DNA from: Lottia gigantea
Taxonomy: Eukaryota > Mollusca > Gastropoda > Lottiidae
NCBI RefSeq assembly: GCF_000327385.1
Contig: NW_008708400.1
Location: 744,641 to 808,640 of the forward strand
DNA length: 64,000 bases
Direction: 5' to 3'
Shown here: positions 9,784 to 20,891 of the stretch, one piece after another
How the letters are laid out: every line of letters starts with the position of its first letter
Numbering within the stretch: the stretch's first letter is position 1
The notes under the pieces: generated by a model
What the model was told of the DNA's origin: nothing
Seen by the model: the letters and a program-made list of their open reading frames with translations, nothing else
Databases searched by the model: none
Translations under genes and position numbers: made by a program

Positions 9784-12700
9784 TCAACCTTCAATCAACT
9801 GTTGAGGTAGTTGATCTGCCTTTTCTTGTATAACCTTCCAAGCAAAGTGAACATCTTTAGGTGTTGTTTTAGAGCTAGAAATAACGAATCTAATGAAGAA
9901 AATTCCATTTAAAGCTGAAGGTATCATGAAAATTCTACGATCCGCTCTGATCAATTCTAATAAATCCTTGGTTTTCTTTTTTGTGCCCTGAAATAACCAT
10001 GTGAGAATATTGTGAGATTGTCTCAGTCAAACAAACAGTAGGACATGCTATGGAAATTTCGTTTATAAACCTTGTCATAATAAGAATTAATTCGACCAAA
10101 GGCGAAAGAGGCTATAGATTTGTTCGAATTAAAATTATATTACAGTTTAATCACACTAGTTTTCAACTCTAGTCATATGATAATGGCGTCATTCTTAACC
10201 AATCAAAGCGTGTCATCTTAAGTTGACAAATTCTGGGATAGCAAAACCAAATGAGACTGCCATATTGCCCTATATTGGGTTTTTCTATGCCACTATCCGC
10301 CCTTGTTATCAACATCAGATTGCAATCTACATGACAGGCTTAAATAGGCCAAGAATAACATCGTTAGAATAAAGATATCTTAGAAAAAGATGTTTGAGTC
10401 AGTGGCGGCGTCAGTCTCCCGAGACCGGGGCTTCAGACTGACTCAATGGTGGACAACCGACGAGGCTGAATTGGTAACTCTGTGGATGCGTCTTGTCGCA
10501 ACCCTCTCATGAAGCGTCTGAGAGGGTTCTCCCAAGAAATTTATCGAGAATTGAATTCATTGGTGCATTTTGAAAGATTTGAGGCAAAACATATAAAAAT
10601 CATATCTTTTAAAATTTGTAAGAAATCGAGTGAGGTTAAATGCGGGGCGCAAACCATTTTCAAGCTGTACCCCCACTGACGCTAATTTTGAGATGATTTA
10701 TTATACAAGATGTTGAATTAAACTGTACATTACCTTTAATCTGAAACAGACAACAGCTAGAGTTACCGGAACAACAATCTCAAATCTATTATCTTCTTTA
10801 ACTAAACTCTCAAAAAGTTTCGCCATAGATATGTCCTGCAAATATACAATTTATCATTTATCGGTTTGCTTTACTGTGTTTACTGTTTAAATTTCACTGG
10901 ATATCAGTAATCTTATCTACATGTATTTAAAGTAATACATCCTCTTAAAATGGTCATGAAATCTCAAACTTGGTCAAGTGTATAATGTTTATCAGTTGGA
11001 CCAGGTGCCATGACTAAGACGATATATACATGAATCTGTACTTAATTCTATGGATTTATTGGATTATAGAGGGATTCTATTTTAAAGTTGTGACACCAGG
11101 TAAGTCCACTGATGAATAAGACTCATTTTGACCAAGTTTCAATTGTTTGGTCATCCTAAGAGGTAGTATACCTTTAAGTGAGCCTATTTGTTCAGTCGTG
11201 TAAACCTTTCTAATCCAGTGCTGAACTATACATCCATGTTTTTCAACATGGTATCACTTTCAAAACAATATGTTATAAAAATAGTGTGACGGTGTTTCAG
11301 GACTATCTATAATATCACTCTCTGTTTGGGTTTGTCAGCTCTACACCTCTGTCAGACTTAGTAATTTTCCTATCAAACGACATGTGTCAGAAGTATAATG
11401 GCGAATGTATTAACTATTTCCGGATTAAGGAGCTTCATAAGCAATTGCTAACATCGCCCATTGACGACATTACATTGGTGCACGAGTATTCTCTGCAATT
11501 GATGATGAAGATAACAGCTTGCGTTTAGTCTTGTCATTGAATAAAAAGTCAGATTTCAACTCGGGGAAAAGTGATATGAATAGGTGAATAAGTCAACTGA
11601 AGGTAAAGTGTCAATACAACTAAGCTTCTTAATAAACCTTACCGTTCGGACTATTTCTTGCAGTGCTTTTATTCCCATTAAACGCAACTGGAACCAAACT
11701 TTGATTGACTTAAAGTCTCTGGTAAACTGTAGCGACCAATGCTAAAAATGGACAAAAAAATCCGTTAGGAATATTTTTGAGATCCAGTGCCAGGGTCATA
11801 AAGCATTTCTGATGCTCAGCTTAATTTCAAATTCATAATGCATCCCTGTAAGATTACTGTGATAATGCCCTACGGAATAGATTGATATATTTTTCTTTGA
11901 TACAATCAGTTATGCACCTGTAACATCTGTTTTAAATATGAATAAAATCTCAGCTAAGTACGAAAAAAGGTTTGTTGATGCGATATTTTTTGTTTCTGGC
12001 CAGAATTTATAATGTACAGTATAAGCCTCCATTACTTACTCTGTAAACAGGAATGTGTTCAGCTGGGCTCTCGGGAGCTTTATCTTTATTATCAAAATTG
12101 TTCTCGGCACATAAATCAACTGGAAATGCTTCTGACAATAATTTACTGTTCTTAACCCTATTAAGTAAAAAAGAAATTGCGATTTTTCTATACAACGTTT
12201 CGGTCCCTGGCGTTCGCATTTTGAATATCAATTCCGACAGTTGTCCCCCAATTAGGTCAATCTGCTCCCTATTTTTACAGAAGCCTGGTACCACCACTGG
12301 CTTTACTAATTGACATCGATACAATTCTTCTGATTATAAATGTACATTCTGACAAAATTGCACAAACAGAGCTCAGTCGGATTGCAAATAAAAACTGACA
12401 TTGAGAGTCTCAGAGTCTGACACAAACGACAGATTTCTCTTGTACATTTGCAAATTCGACATTCTAAAACTATATACATATTATCTTTACCATAAAACTG
12501 AACATGGCGGGGCAATCTCTAACCATTTATGAGCATTGAAATTGAAGGATGTCGCTAGCTGAAAATATAATATAAAACAATCCATATAACATTATTCGTA
12601 TGGGCCCATCTTACTATGAACGTTACGTTGCATTAAATTACGTTTGGAACGGAATGGCGAAGGTATGCTTTTCAAAACTTAGGAATTGAACTGTTCTGTA

Positions 12701-15700
12701 AAATGCGACATCATTAATAAACCTGTAAACCTTACCTCAACACCGTCTAGAAGATATCTATATTCAGGGCAGATAAAAGCACTCCCAGCATACGCTGCGT
12801 CGATATGCATCCATATCTTATGTTGATTGCCTTAATAAGAAAAATAAAATACACAATAATTGACAATGTATTTGCATGCTACTTTACCAACGGTACGATG
12901 ATAATCCGTATTCAACATGTTCCTTTAGCAATGGTACCATGATAATCCATATTTAACATGTTCTTTTAGCAACGGTACCATGATAATCCACATCTAACAT
13001 ATTCCTTTAGCAACAGTACGATGATAATCGACATCTAACATGTTCCTTTAGCAGAGGTACGATGGTAATCCACATCTAACATGTTCCTTTAGCAGAGGTA
13101 CGATGATAATCCACATCTAACATGTTCCTTTAGAAAGGATACGATGGCTATCCGCTAGATGTGGATAATCATCGTACTAACATAATAAATCTGACGTTTG
13201 AAAACTGTCTGATGTCTAATGTCTGAACTCTGTTACTGTGATTGATGTTCTACTTCCAATATACTTACATACAGCGCCGATTTCATTCAGATTATCAAAA
13301 CCACAGCATCCAGTAGACCCCAAATTTGCACACACCTGAAATATCAAGATTGTATCAAACTTTCTTCTGTAAAACTTGACATTTGGAAATACCGAAAAAC
13401 GCGACTTCGTGGTGAAGCTTTTTCACGGGTATTTGGAATATACAAGGTCGATAAATAAATAAACCAAGTACTAACGACCGAACTGCAATACAAAACCCAA
13501 AATTCAAAACAACATACTGGCGAAACATTGGTAACAGATGATGTACTATTCATACGAGGAAGATTATCAATCATAATATCATTCGATAATATGCACAATA
13601 TTACTATTTTTCTATAAAGTGCCATAACTATTAGATAACTGTTAGAGATCGTTTGTGCATAAAGCATACATTTTGAAATGACAAGTCATTGTGTCACAGA
13701 ACGCTATTCATATACACGGTATTAGAGAAGCTTGAAAATATTTACACTTGAAACTTACAAATATAGGTATTAAACCATTCTCAATATCACTTAATATAGC
13801 TTTTTCTAGAGCTGAAGTATTTACACCACCATTACTATCAGTTTCTATTATTCTCATTTCTATACAACTTATTAAACCTGCTTTAATAACAGACGGATGG
13901 GCCTGGAGAATAAAGGAAAATATAAGATCGGAATAGTCAAGATGAATTTAATTTATATAAGCAATATGAACTCATCAAAACTATTCGCACAGTGGCGTAT
14001 GTTCCAGTGCGAGTATGCCCCACCAAGCTAGCAGCAAGCTGTATGGACTACGTCTACATCTGACTCGAAAATGAATATGAAGATTTTTAAGCGAATACTG
14101 AAATATTCCTGAATGGAAGAAATATTTACATTTACCTCAGCTGATGTGTAGGACACTAATTTTGTAATAATTTCACCATCTTTAAGATTAGGGTTTGTTT
14201 TCTTAACTTCACGAATAGTGTGAGTTCTTGCAGCTAATAAACAGGTACACACAGATTCACTAGCAGATGTCTGTAATGGTAAATGGGATACCGTTGAATG
14301 TGATGGCATTAAGCATTTTTTCTTGTAAATACCGACAAACAAAATGTTAATTACATTCTAAGTGACTCAGGTTTCTAAAATGACTCTTTATCCTGTCGAA
14401 AGCAAATATCTCGACGACTGTATCCCTTGACTACAACATAATTCGAAGCTTGCATGTCTATTTGATGATTTGATTAGTCTAGAGTCAATTTTGGGGGGAA
14501 TTCGCAATTATCACAGAATTGTAGGTCTGAATCAGTATGTCTGGATGAATTGCATTGGGATGCTCATGTCTCATCACACCAAATTACTAAGACACCATAC
14601 AACAAATATCTTACATTGATTTATAACATCGTTCTCAATAATTTTCAAGAAATACTACCTATTAAGATTTAGATTTTTTAATTATTAGCTTAAATGAGTA
14701 TATATTCATTAGTCCTGGAGTCCTTGGTGGAGTGAAAAAATACGTCCAATAAATCCATAAAACTAAGTTATCGTTCAAAAACTACTGGTTATTATTGAAT
14801 AAAGTTAAATATATTTCAGCGTTCTTCAAAATAAACTTAGTTTAATTGATTTGATTGTCATATAAAAGGATTCTGTTGTACATTTATGAAACCAAATAAG
14901 TCAATTTCGTGTATACACAATTTACACTTTTGAGCATTCACACGAGCACATGCTTAATGCAAGTTTGACTGTACTCTTATTGGCCAAATTTTAGACTTTA
15001 TTTTTTGTGTTCATTCTAAGAGGTAGCATTCCTTTAAGTTTCCTTATATTACCAAAATTACTCCACCACCACTTCTCTTTTTATCAAACAGAAACTCTTC
15101 TGGTAACTGTAACATTTTCCCCAACCAATTTGTCATATTCATTTCTAATTCTATACCAGCTGGATTGGCCATCTGCAATTACAACATAGATCCGGAAAGG
15201 TTTTATATTGATCGCCCACGTGCATTCTGACAACAGAAAAACTGACTTCGTGCTAGGCGCAGTTCTCTGAACTTATGTGGATCCATGTTTTATCTGCGGA
15301 GCGTATCCGTAACGGTTTTCTCTTCACCGATAACAGAATAAAACATATTTCATTTTATTTTTTGTATATAGACCACAAACTGAATGGTATATGGTATATC
15401 CACTTGAGACACAAAGATTTTGATGCGTGTTGGACACGACATTCACATCCCTCCGTAATAATATTAAATTGCCCAAAACGTGGATAGCAGGCTATACTTA
15501 CCCAATTAGCTGTTGGTGTTTCAAAACAGTGACGGAGAAGTTCTCCTAAGATGGATGGAAACGACGATCTTAATGGATAAAAGCCATGATAATTAGGACT
15601 GTGTAAGTTTGTGATCTGAAATGCAGTTATTGGATTATGCAGTGAGTGGTCGTTCAAGAAGATGTACATCAACGCGCAACCACAGCAACTTTTTTTGAAA

Positions 15701-18700
15701 ACGAAAAATTTTGCCTGGTCAGTAGTCATATACATTAACCAATATGGATGGGCCCAATTAGTTTGCAGAATTAGAACACGATTAAACCGAACAATTTCAG
15801 CTCAGTCTTAACATGCTTTTTGGAATACAAAAAGCCTCCCTTCTTTTATGTCCTACGTATAAAGAAAAAAAATGATATAAAGTAACCCCTCTAAATATTT
15901 AGATTTGCTATTCAATTTATGTTGTTTTCTATATGAAAATAATCATGATGTTTTTTTACACGAAAATAATTACTTTGTTAATCATGTTTTTTTAAACGAA
16001 AATAATTACGTTGTTTTTTTAAATGAAAATAATTACGTTGTTTTTTTAAATGAAAATTATTACGTTGTTTTTTTAAATGAAAATAATTATGTTGTTTTTT
16101 AGATGATAATGATTATGTGGTTTTTCACACGAAAATAATAATGTTGTTTTTTACATGAAAATTATTAAGTTGTTTTTTTATATGAAAAAAATTATGTTGT
16201 TTTTTACACGAAAATAATTATGTTGTTTTTTTAAATGAAAATTATTACGTTGTTTTTTTAAATGAAAATAATTATGTTGTTTTTTACACGAAAATAATTA
16301 TGTTGTTTTTTAGATGATAATGATTATGTGGTTTTTCACACGAAAATAATTATGTTGTTTTTTACATGAAAATTATTACGTTGTTTTTTTAAATGAAAAT
16401 AATCATGTTGTTTTTTTAAATGAAAATAATTATGTTTTTTTTTACACGAAAATAATTATGTTGTTTTTTAGATGATAATGATTATGTGGTTTTTCACACG
16501 AAAATAATTATGTGGTTTTTACATGAAAATAATGATGTCGTTTTTACATGAAAATAATTATGTTGTTTTTTACACGAAAATAATTACGTTGTTTTTTTAA
16601 ATGAAAATTATTTCGTTGTTTTTTTTAAATGAAAATAATTATGTTGTTTTTTACACGAAAATAATTATGTTGTTTTTACACGAAAATAATTACGTTGTTT
16701 TTTACACGAAAATAATTACGTTGTTTTTTTAAATGAAAATTATTACGTTGTTTTTTTAAATGAAAATAATTATGTTGTTTTTTACACGAAAATAATTATG
16801 TTGTTTTTTAGATGATAATGATTATGTGGTGTTTCACACGAAAATAAGTATGTTGTTTTTTACATGAAAATAATTACGTTGTTTTTTACATGGAAATAAT
16901 GATGTTGTTTTTACATGAAAATTATTATGTTGTTTTTTATATAAAAATTATTATGTTGTTTTTTACATGAAAATAATTATGTTGAAATGAAAATAATTAT
17001 GTTGAAATGAAAACAATTATGTTTAAATGAAAACAATTATGTTGTTTTTATATGAAAATAAAAATATTGTTTTTTAAATGAAAATAATTATGTTGAAATG
17101 AAAATAATTATGTTGTTTTTTAAATGGAAATGATTATGTTGAAGTGAAAATAATTATGTTGAAATGAAAATAATTATGTTGTTTTTTATATGAAAATAAC
17201 TATATATTGTTTTTTATATGAAAATAGTTATGTTGAAATAAAAATAATTATGTTGTTTTTCATATGAAAATAATTATGTTGTTTTTACATGAAAATAATT
17301 ATGTTGTTTTTTACATGAAAATGATTATGTTGAAATGAAAATAATCATGTTGAAATGAAAATAATCATGTTGAAATAAAAACAATTATGTTGTTTTTTAT
17401 ATGAAAATAAATATATTGTTAAATAAATGAAAATAATTATGTTGAAAAGGAAAATAATTATGTTGTTTTTATTTGAAAATAAATATATTGTTTTTTACAT
17501 GATAATAATTATGTTGAAAAGGAAAATAATTATGTTGTTTTTATATGAAAATAAATATATTGTTTTTTAAATGAAAATAATTATGTTGAAAAGGAAAATA
17601 ATTATGTTGTTTTTATTTGAAAATTATTATGTTGTTTTTTACATGATAATAATTATGTTGTTTTTTATATGAAAATAATTATGTTGAAATGAAAAAAATT
17701 ATGATGTTTTTTATATGAAAATAATTAGGCCTATGTTATTTTTTAAATGAAAAAAAGTTCTTTTTAAAAATAATTATGTATATATAACTTTTTACCTAAA
17801 CTGTCCCGACTTCACAGTTGTGATACAAGATATTTTACTATGAAAAGCCTATTCAATTTTGGACAAGAAATTAGTATCATTTTAATTATTATTATTAATT
17901 ATATAATTAGACTTATTGCCTTTGTTCTTTAAAACGCGTTCAACTTTAGCTTGTAAACACTCTAGAATGTTCAATTATTGACAGATTTTGACGAAACTTG
18001 GTGTCAATGTTTGTTATCACCAAAGGATGAACCTTTTGAAAATCAGAAGAATAAAAAAATATTAAGAATGAGTTATTGCCCTTGTTCTTGAAAACACGTT
18101 CAATTTTTAAGCTTGTAAACACTCCAGAAGGCACAATTCTTGTTCCTGTGTTTAAATTTTAGTTCGTAAACGCTCAAGAAGGTTGAATTATTGATGGATT
18201 TTGACGAAACTTGGTGTGAGTGTTTGTTATCAACCAATGATAAAGCTTGGTAATATTATACAGTATCGCCCTAAAAATGTTCAAGGTTGAATATTTCATA
18301 CTGGTAATTGTTACTGTAAGCTTACTGCCAAAATTCTTGTTTAAAATCAAAGCTGCCAGTGGGCGTATATTACCTTACCTGACAAGCTATCTTAACAATG
18401 ATGAATGATTGAATTCGTTGAGTAAATATTTTTGACTATGTGGCCTCACATAGAAAGATGTTAAGTGACCATCTTAGTTGCAGATTAAACATCAGGTCTC
18501 CGTAGGAAAGTGAGCATTATTTCATTGGACAAAATAATAACATATACACAATTTAAACAATATTGTAAAAAAGCGAGGTCCCTGTGGGTAACACTATCAT
18601 GTCAAAATGAAATAGACTTTTTCAATAGGCCTGTAATTTATTTCATATTTAAGGATCCACCAATATGCTTAATATAGAGAATTATTGACTTTATTGATAG

Positions 18701-19538
18701 GTAAAAACTCTATAAGTAACGCATTCTTTGTTGATAAAATGCAGAGAGCATTGTAAAAATCGTTATTTAGGAAATGACAGAGATATTTCTTTTAAAAGTA
18801 TTAGAATTCCCTACCTGATTATCTTATTATTATTATTGTTAAAACGTCAGACAAGTCGTGGAAATCGTTCATAGCTCTCCAGTTTATTTCTAGTATGCAT
18901 TCCAGCTGGAATGACTCTCCGTGAAAGATGTTAATTTACCGAGCTAAAGAGGTTTCGTGTCATATGTCCTTTCACGGTTTCATCACTGCCTTTTGTTTTT
19001 TTCATTAGTATTTTGGCTTTATTATAAGTGAAAATAGAATAAAACTATTGTATTGTTAAAGTGTAAGCAACATTATCATTGCCTACAAAATGTATGTTGA
19101 GTAAAAGAAATTTTCACTTGAAACATTGTTACAGAACATTTTACAATCTTATACAAATGTGCACTGACTTTAATTATGACTGATTTTACCTTCCATACCT
19201 ATCCATCGTTGCCTTACAGTCAACACATAAACCAAAAAAAGCTAACTTCAAAACGCTGAGTATAATGAGCTCGAGATACATGCACTTTGGAACAGACGGA
19301 CAGTCGACAATAATGTATACGCCTATAACACCTACCCCATCTAATATAACTGGTTGAATATCTTTCAATAAATCTTTCCATTCATCAGGATCCTCCGGAG
19401 CTTTGTCTGGTATCAATTTTGACATATATCCCGTCTCAACTTTTGGATTGGGTAATTCCTTTTCTTGACTAAATAAACAGTCTATTATAAAGTCAATCAA
19501 TTCATGGCCGTGTTTTCTGAAGTCTTCTACATCCATTT
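9784..19538 (-). CDS. Aromatic-L-amino-acid-decarboxylase-family protein, 488 aa, divergent active site
   Basis: Twelve coding exons (minus strand): 19536-19336, 15615-15502, 15172-15053, 14270-14136, 13902-13759, 13335-13269, 12830-12736, 12558-12491, 12157-12040, 11741-11643, 10835-10734, 9987-9784 (TGA). They sum to 1467 nt. Group II PLP-dependent decarboxylase fold, close in length to human DDC (480). It starts [17 protein letters not shown], as the family does, and numbering matches human DDC to about residue 331. PLP-site residues are kept: Ser149 (SASES), His192, Thr246, Asp271 ([15 protein letters not shown]), His302 and Lys303 (SFNFNAHKW, Schiff-base lysine). Several pocket residues differ: Leu71, Phe79, Tyr80, Leu82, Pro101, Ala103, Pro309 and Ala332 where DDC has Trp, Tyr, Phe, Thr, Ile, Phe, Phe and Tyr. 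The family normally makes dopamine, serotonin, tyramine or histamine, but this paralogue may have another substrate or reaction. A noncoding 5' exon and TATA box lie upstream. Confidence 0.93.
10390..10685. repeat. Unclassified dispersed repeat in decarboxylase intron 11
   Basis: A GC-richer block beginning GTCAGTGGCGGCGTCAGTC and ending near CCCCCACTGACGC. Its right half (AATTGAATTCATTGGTGCAT and following) recurs with changes at about 9474-9550, in the last intron of the receptor gene. Ends resemble short inverted GTCAGTG/CACTGAC. Likely a nonautonomous element, family unknown. Confidence 0.5.
10926..11176. mobile_element. MITE-like element, family A
   Basis: The left end TTTAAAGTAATACATCCTCT is the imperfect inverted complement of the right end AGAGGTAGTATACCTTTAA. 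The interior includes ATCAGTTGGACCAGGTGCCA and TATGGATTTATTGGATTATA. A second full copy lies at 62263-62562 and a 3' part at 14866-15037. It codes for nothing and is probably a nonautonomous DNA transposon. Confidence 0.75.
12876..13190. repeat. 41-bp minisatellite with inverted end, decarboxylase intron 6
   Basis: About six units of 41 bp of the type CATGTTCCTTTAGCAACGGT plus ACCATGATAATCCACATCTAA. The right end turns round into an inverted partial copy (CTAGATGTGGATAATCATCG), so the array ends in a palindrome. The unit resembles the foldback element at 5885-5970. It lies between exons 13269-13335 and 12736-12830. Confidence 0.85.
14866..15037. mobile_element. MITE-like family A, partial copy
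   Basis: GGATTCTGTTGTACATTTATG and the end TTCTAAGAGGTAGCATTCCT match the 3' half of the elements at 10926-11176 and 62263-62562. The left end is not clear. Its right end is only 15 bp from the decarboxylase exon 15053-15172. Confidence 0.6.
15905..17760. repeat. 1.85-kb AT-rich minisatellite in decarboxylase intron 1
   Basis: Scores of units, mostly about 27 bp, of the form AAATAATTATGTTGTTTTTT plus ACACGAA or ACATGAA, with shorter 14-bp variants (GAAATGAAAATAATTATGTT) in the right third. The composition is almost purely A/T. It lies in the intron between exons 15502-15615 and 19336-19536. Higher-order blocks recur in the left half, for example around AGATGATAATGATTATGTGG. Confidence 0.92.
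17910..18260. repeat. Short tandemly repeated block
   Basis: Two or three diverged copies share the order GCTTGTAAACACTC, AGAAGG, AATTATTGACAGATTTTGAC, GAAACTTGGTGT, TTTGTTATCA. Copies start near 17950, 18110 and 18165. Intronic to the decarboxylase; family unknown. Confidence 0.6.
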
Positions 19539-19996
19539 CTGTGAATTAGTATACTGCAATTATATCGATTGTGAGCTTATATATAGCTGTTTGTTCGCTC
19601 ATGGGCTAATAGATAATATACGCCAACATGCAGTGCCACTAGCAATAGCTATCGGTATATCGTATAACTAGCTAACAGATTGTGACATGATGACAGTGAA
19701 CATGGTATCACGTGCAGGAATATGATACTGATTATTTGGGTTTTAAAAAAACAAAATACCTTAAAATGGCTATGATTTGTTCATCTACAAGCTAATCCCA
19801 ACCATATTTGGATATATATATATATAATAGTAAGACGCACATATATACCAAACTACGGCAATATCTAATAGTTCCTATCAAATCAGGATTGATATGTTCG
19901 TACATACTAATGTGTTGCCAACACTGAAACAAGCTCTTAAAATAATAATTTATTTAATATGATAATAATAATAATAATAATATATAAGTTGCTTAC

Positions 19997-20105
19997 CTTG
20001 AAATAATGAAAGCGAGTGTTGTATCAGTAGAATGTTTAATGACGAATAGGTAGGTAGGTAGATGACAATTTAACGTTCGCTTCCAGCGGATGCTGATATC
20101 GCAAA
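19997..20105 (-). other. Noncoding first exon of the decarboxylase gene (5' UTR)
   Basis: On the minus strand a strong donor, TTTCAAG then GTAAGC, lies at 19997/19996. A good acceptor (ATTCACAG) lies directly upstream of the ATG exon, leaving AAATGG as the start context. This implies an untranslated first exon and a 458-bp intron. The transcription start is placed near 20105 only from the TATA-like box upstream. Confidence 0.6.
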
Positions 20106-20134
20106 CTATTAATGACGATTAATGCAATGCTCAG

Positions 20135-20142
20135 TTTATAAA
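20135..20142 (-). promoter_or_regulatory. TATA-like box of the decarboxylase gene
   Basis: TTTATAAA sits about 30 bp upstream of the inferred 5' end of the noncoding exon, in a region without other gene features. Spacing fits a TATA promoter; no initiator could be proved. Confidence 0.45.
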
Positions 20143-20651
20143 GGCTTGTGAAGCTTCCCAAAGATCCCATTGGCCAATAGCAGGATTAATCCAAGAAGGT
20201 TATTTAATCAGCCAGCCTTAATCCATTGATAACTTAACGCTTCTCGACCCTCACAACAGTGCTGCATGACTACATTAAAACAATCTACTAATTATTTGCT
20301 GTCTATCTATAAAATATCTTAAGGCAGCTCAATGTCACTTTAATTGCAAGTATTGTACTAACAATCTTAGTTAATTTGATATTATATATTTAATATAATT
20401 ATAAAACAATGGAGTAAATTGACTGTTACAGAATAAATAGAAACCTCCTGGGAAGAAGACTATTTTCTACATCCACAATGTAATGTGGGCATGTAAAGTC
20501 ATGGATTTCATACTTCGGTTGTGACAGCACATTCATTCTATTAATACTAATTTTATTCATTGTCACAACCGATTAACTGGAAAACTGATAGGAAGTAAGT
20601 TAAGGTCAGAATATACAGGTTCACATTATATTCATTTTATATTGTAAAAAA

Positions 20652-20891
20652 ATGAAATGAACCAAGTTTTACGTCCTACTTTTCTGAACCGTGTGGGTTA
20701 ATGAAGACGGTCAACGCCATGTAGGGTGCAATGATGGAAATTTTGCCAGGAAAGGAGTTCCAACTATCGAGTGATCTTTAACGTGCACAGCCTGTAGCAC
20801 ACGGGGCCTCACACTAATCTTACGAACGACTAGACGCTTTTTCCATATTGACAGAGGGAAACCGGGTTGAAAAATTCGAAGGTATTACCTT
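20652..20891 (-). mobile_element. 5'-truncated SINE copy
   Basis: The reverse complement of the body and tail of the SINE at 8318-8693: TTTTACGTCCTACTTTTCTG, GCAATGATGGAAATTTTGCC, GATCTTTAACGTGCACAGCC, AACCGGGTTGAAAAATTCGA. The tRNA-like head is missing, as expected for 5' truncation. Divergence from the full copy is visible by eye. Confidence 0.85.

Noticed and set aside
10482-10679. A 65-codon plus-strand frame in a decarboxylase intron
   Set aside because: It lies in a dispersed repeat that recurs in part near 9474-9550, and shows no domain or splice support.
12007-12324. A 105-codon minus-strand frame
   Set aside because: Only 12040-12157 is exon, supported by family alignment and splice sites; the rest is intron read-through.
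12876-13190. Regularly spaced repeat resembling a CRISPR array
   Set aside because: Units are contiguous and similar along their whole length with no unique spacers, and the genome is eukaryotic.
15905-16102. Open frame of NENNYVVFL repeats
   Set aside because: It comes from the AT-rich minisatellite and ends as soon as the unit length shifts.
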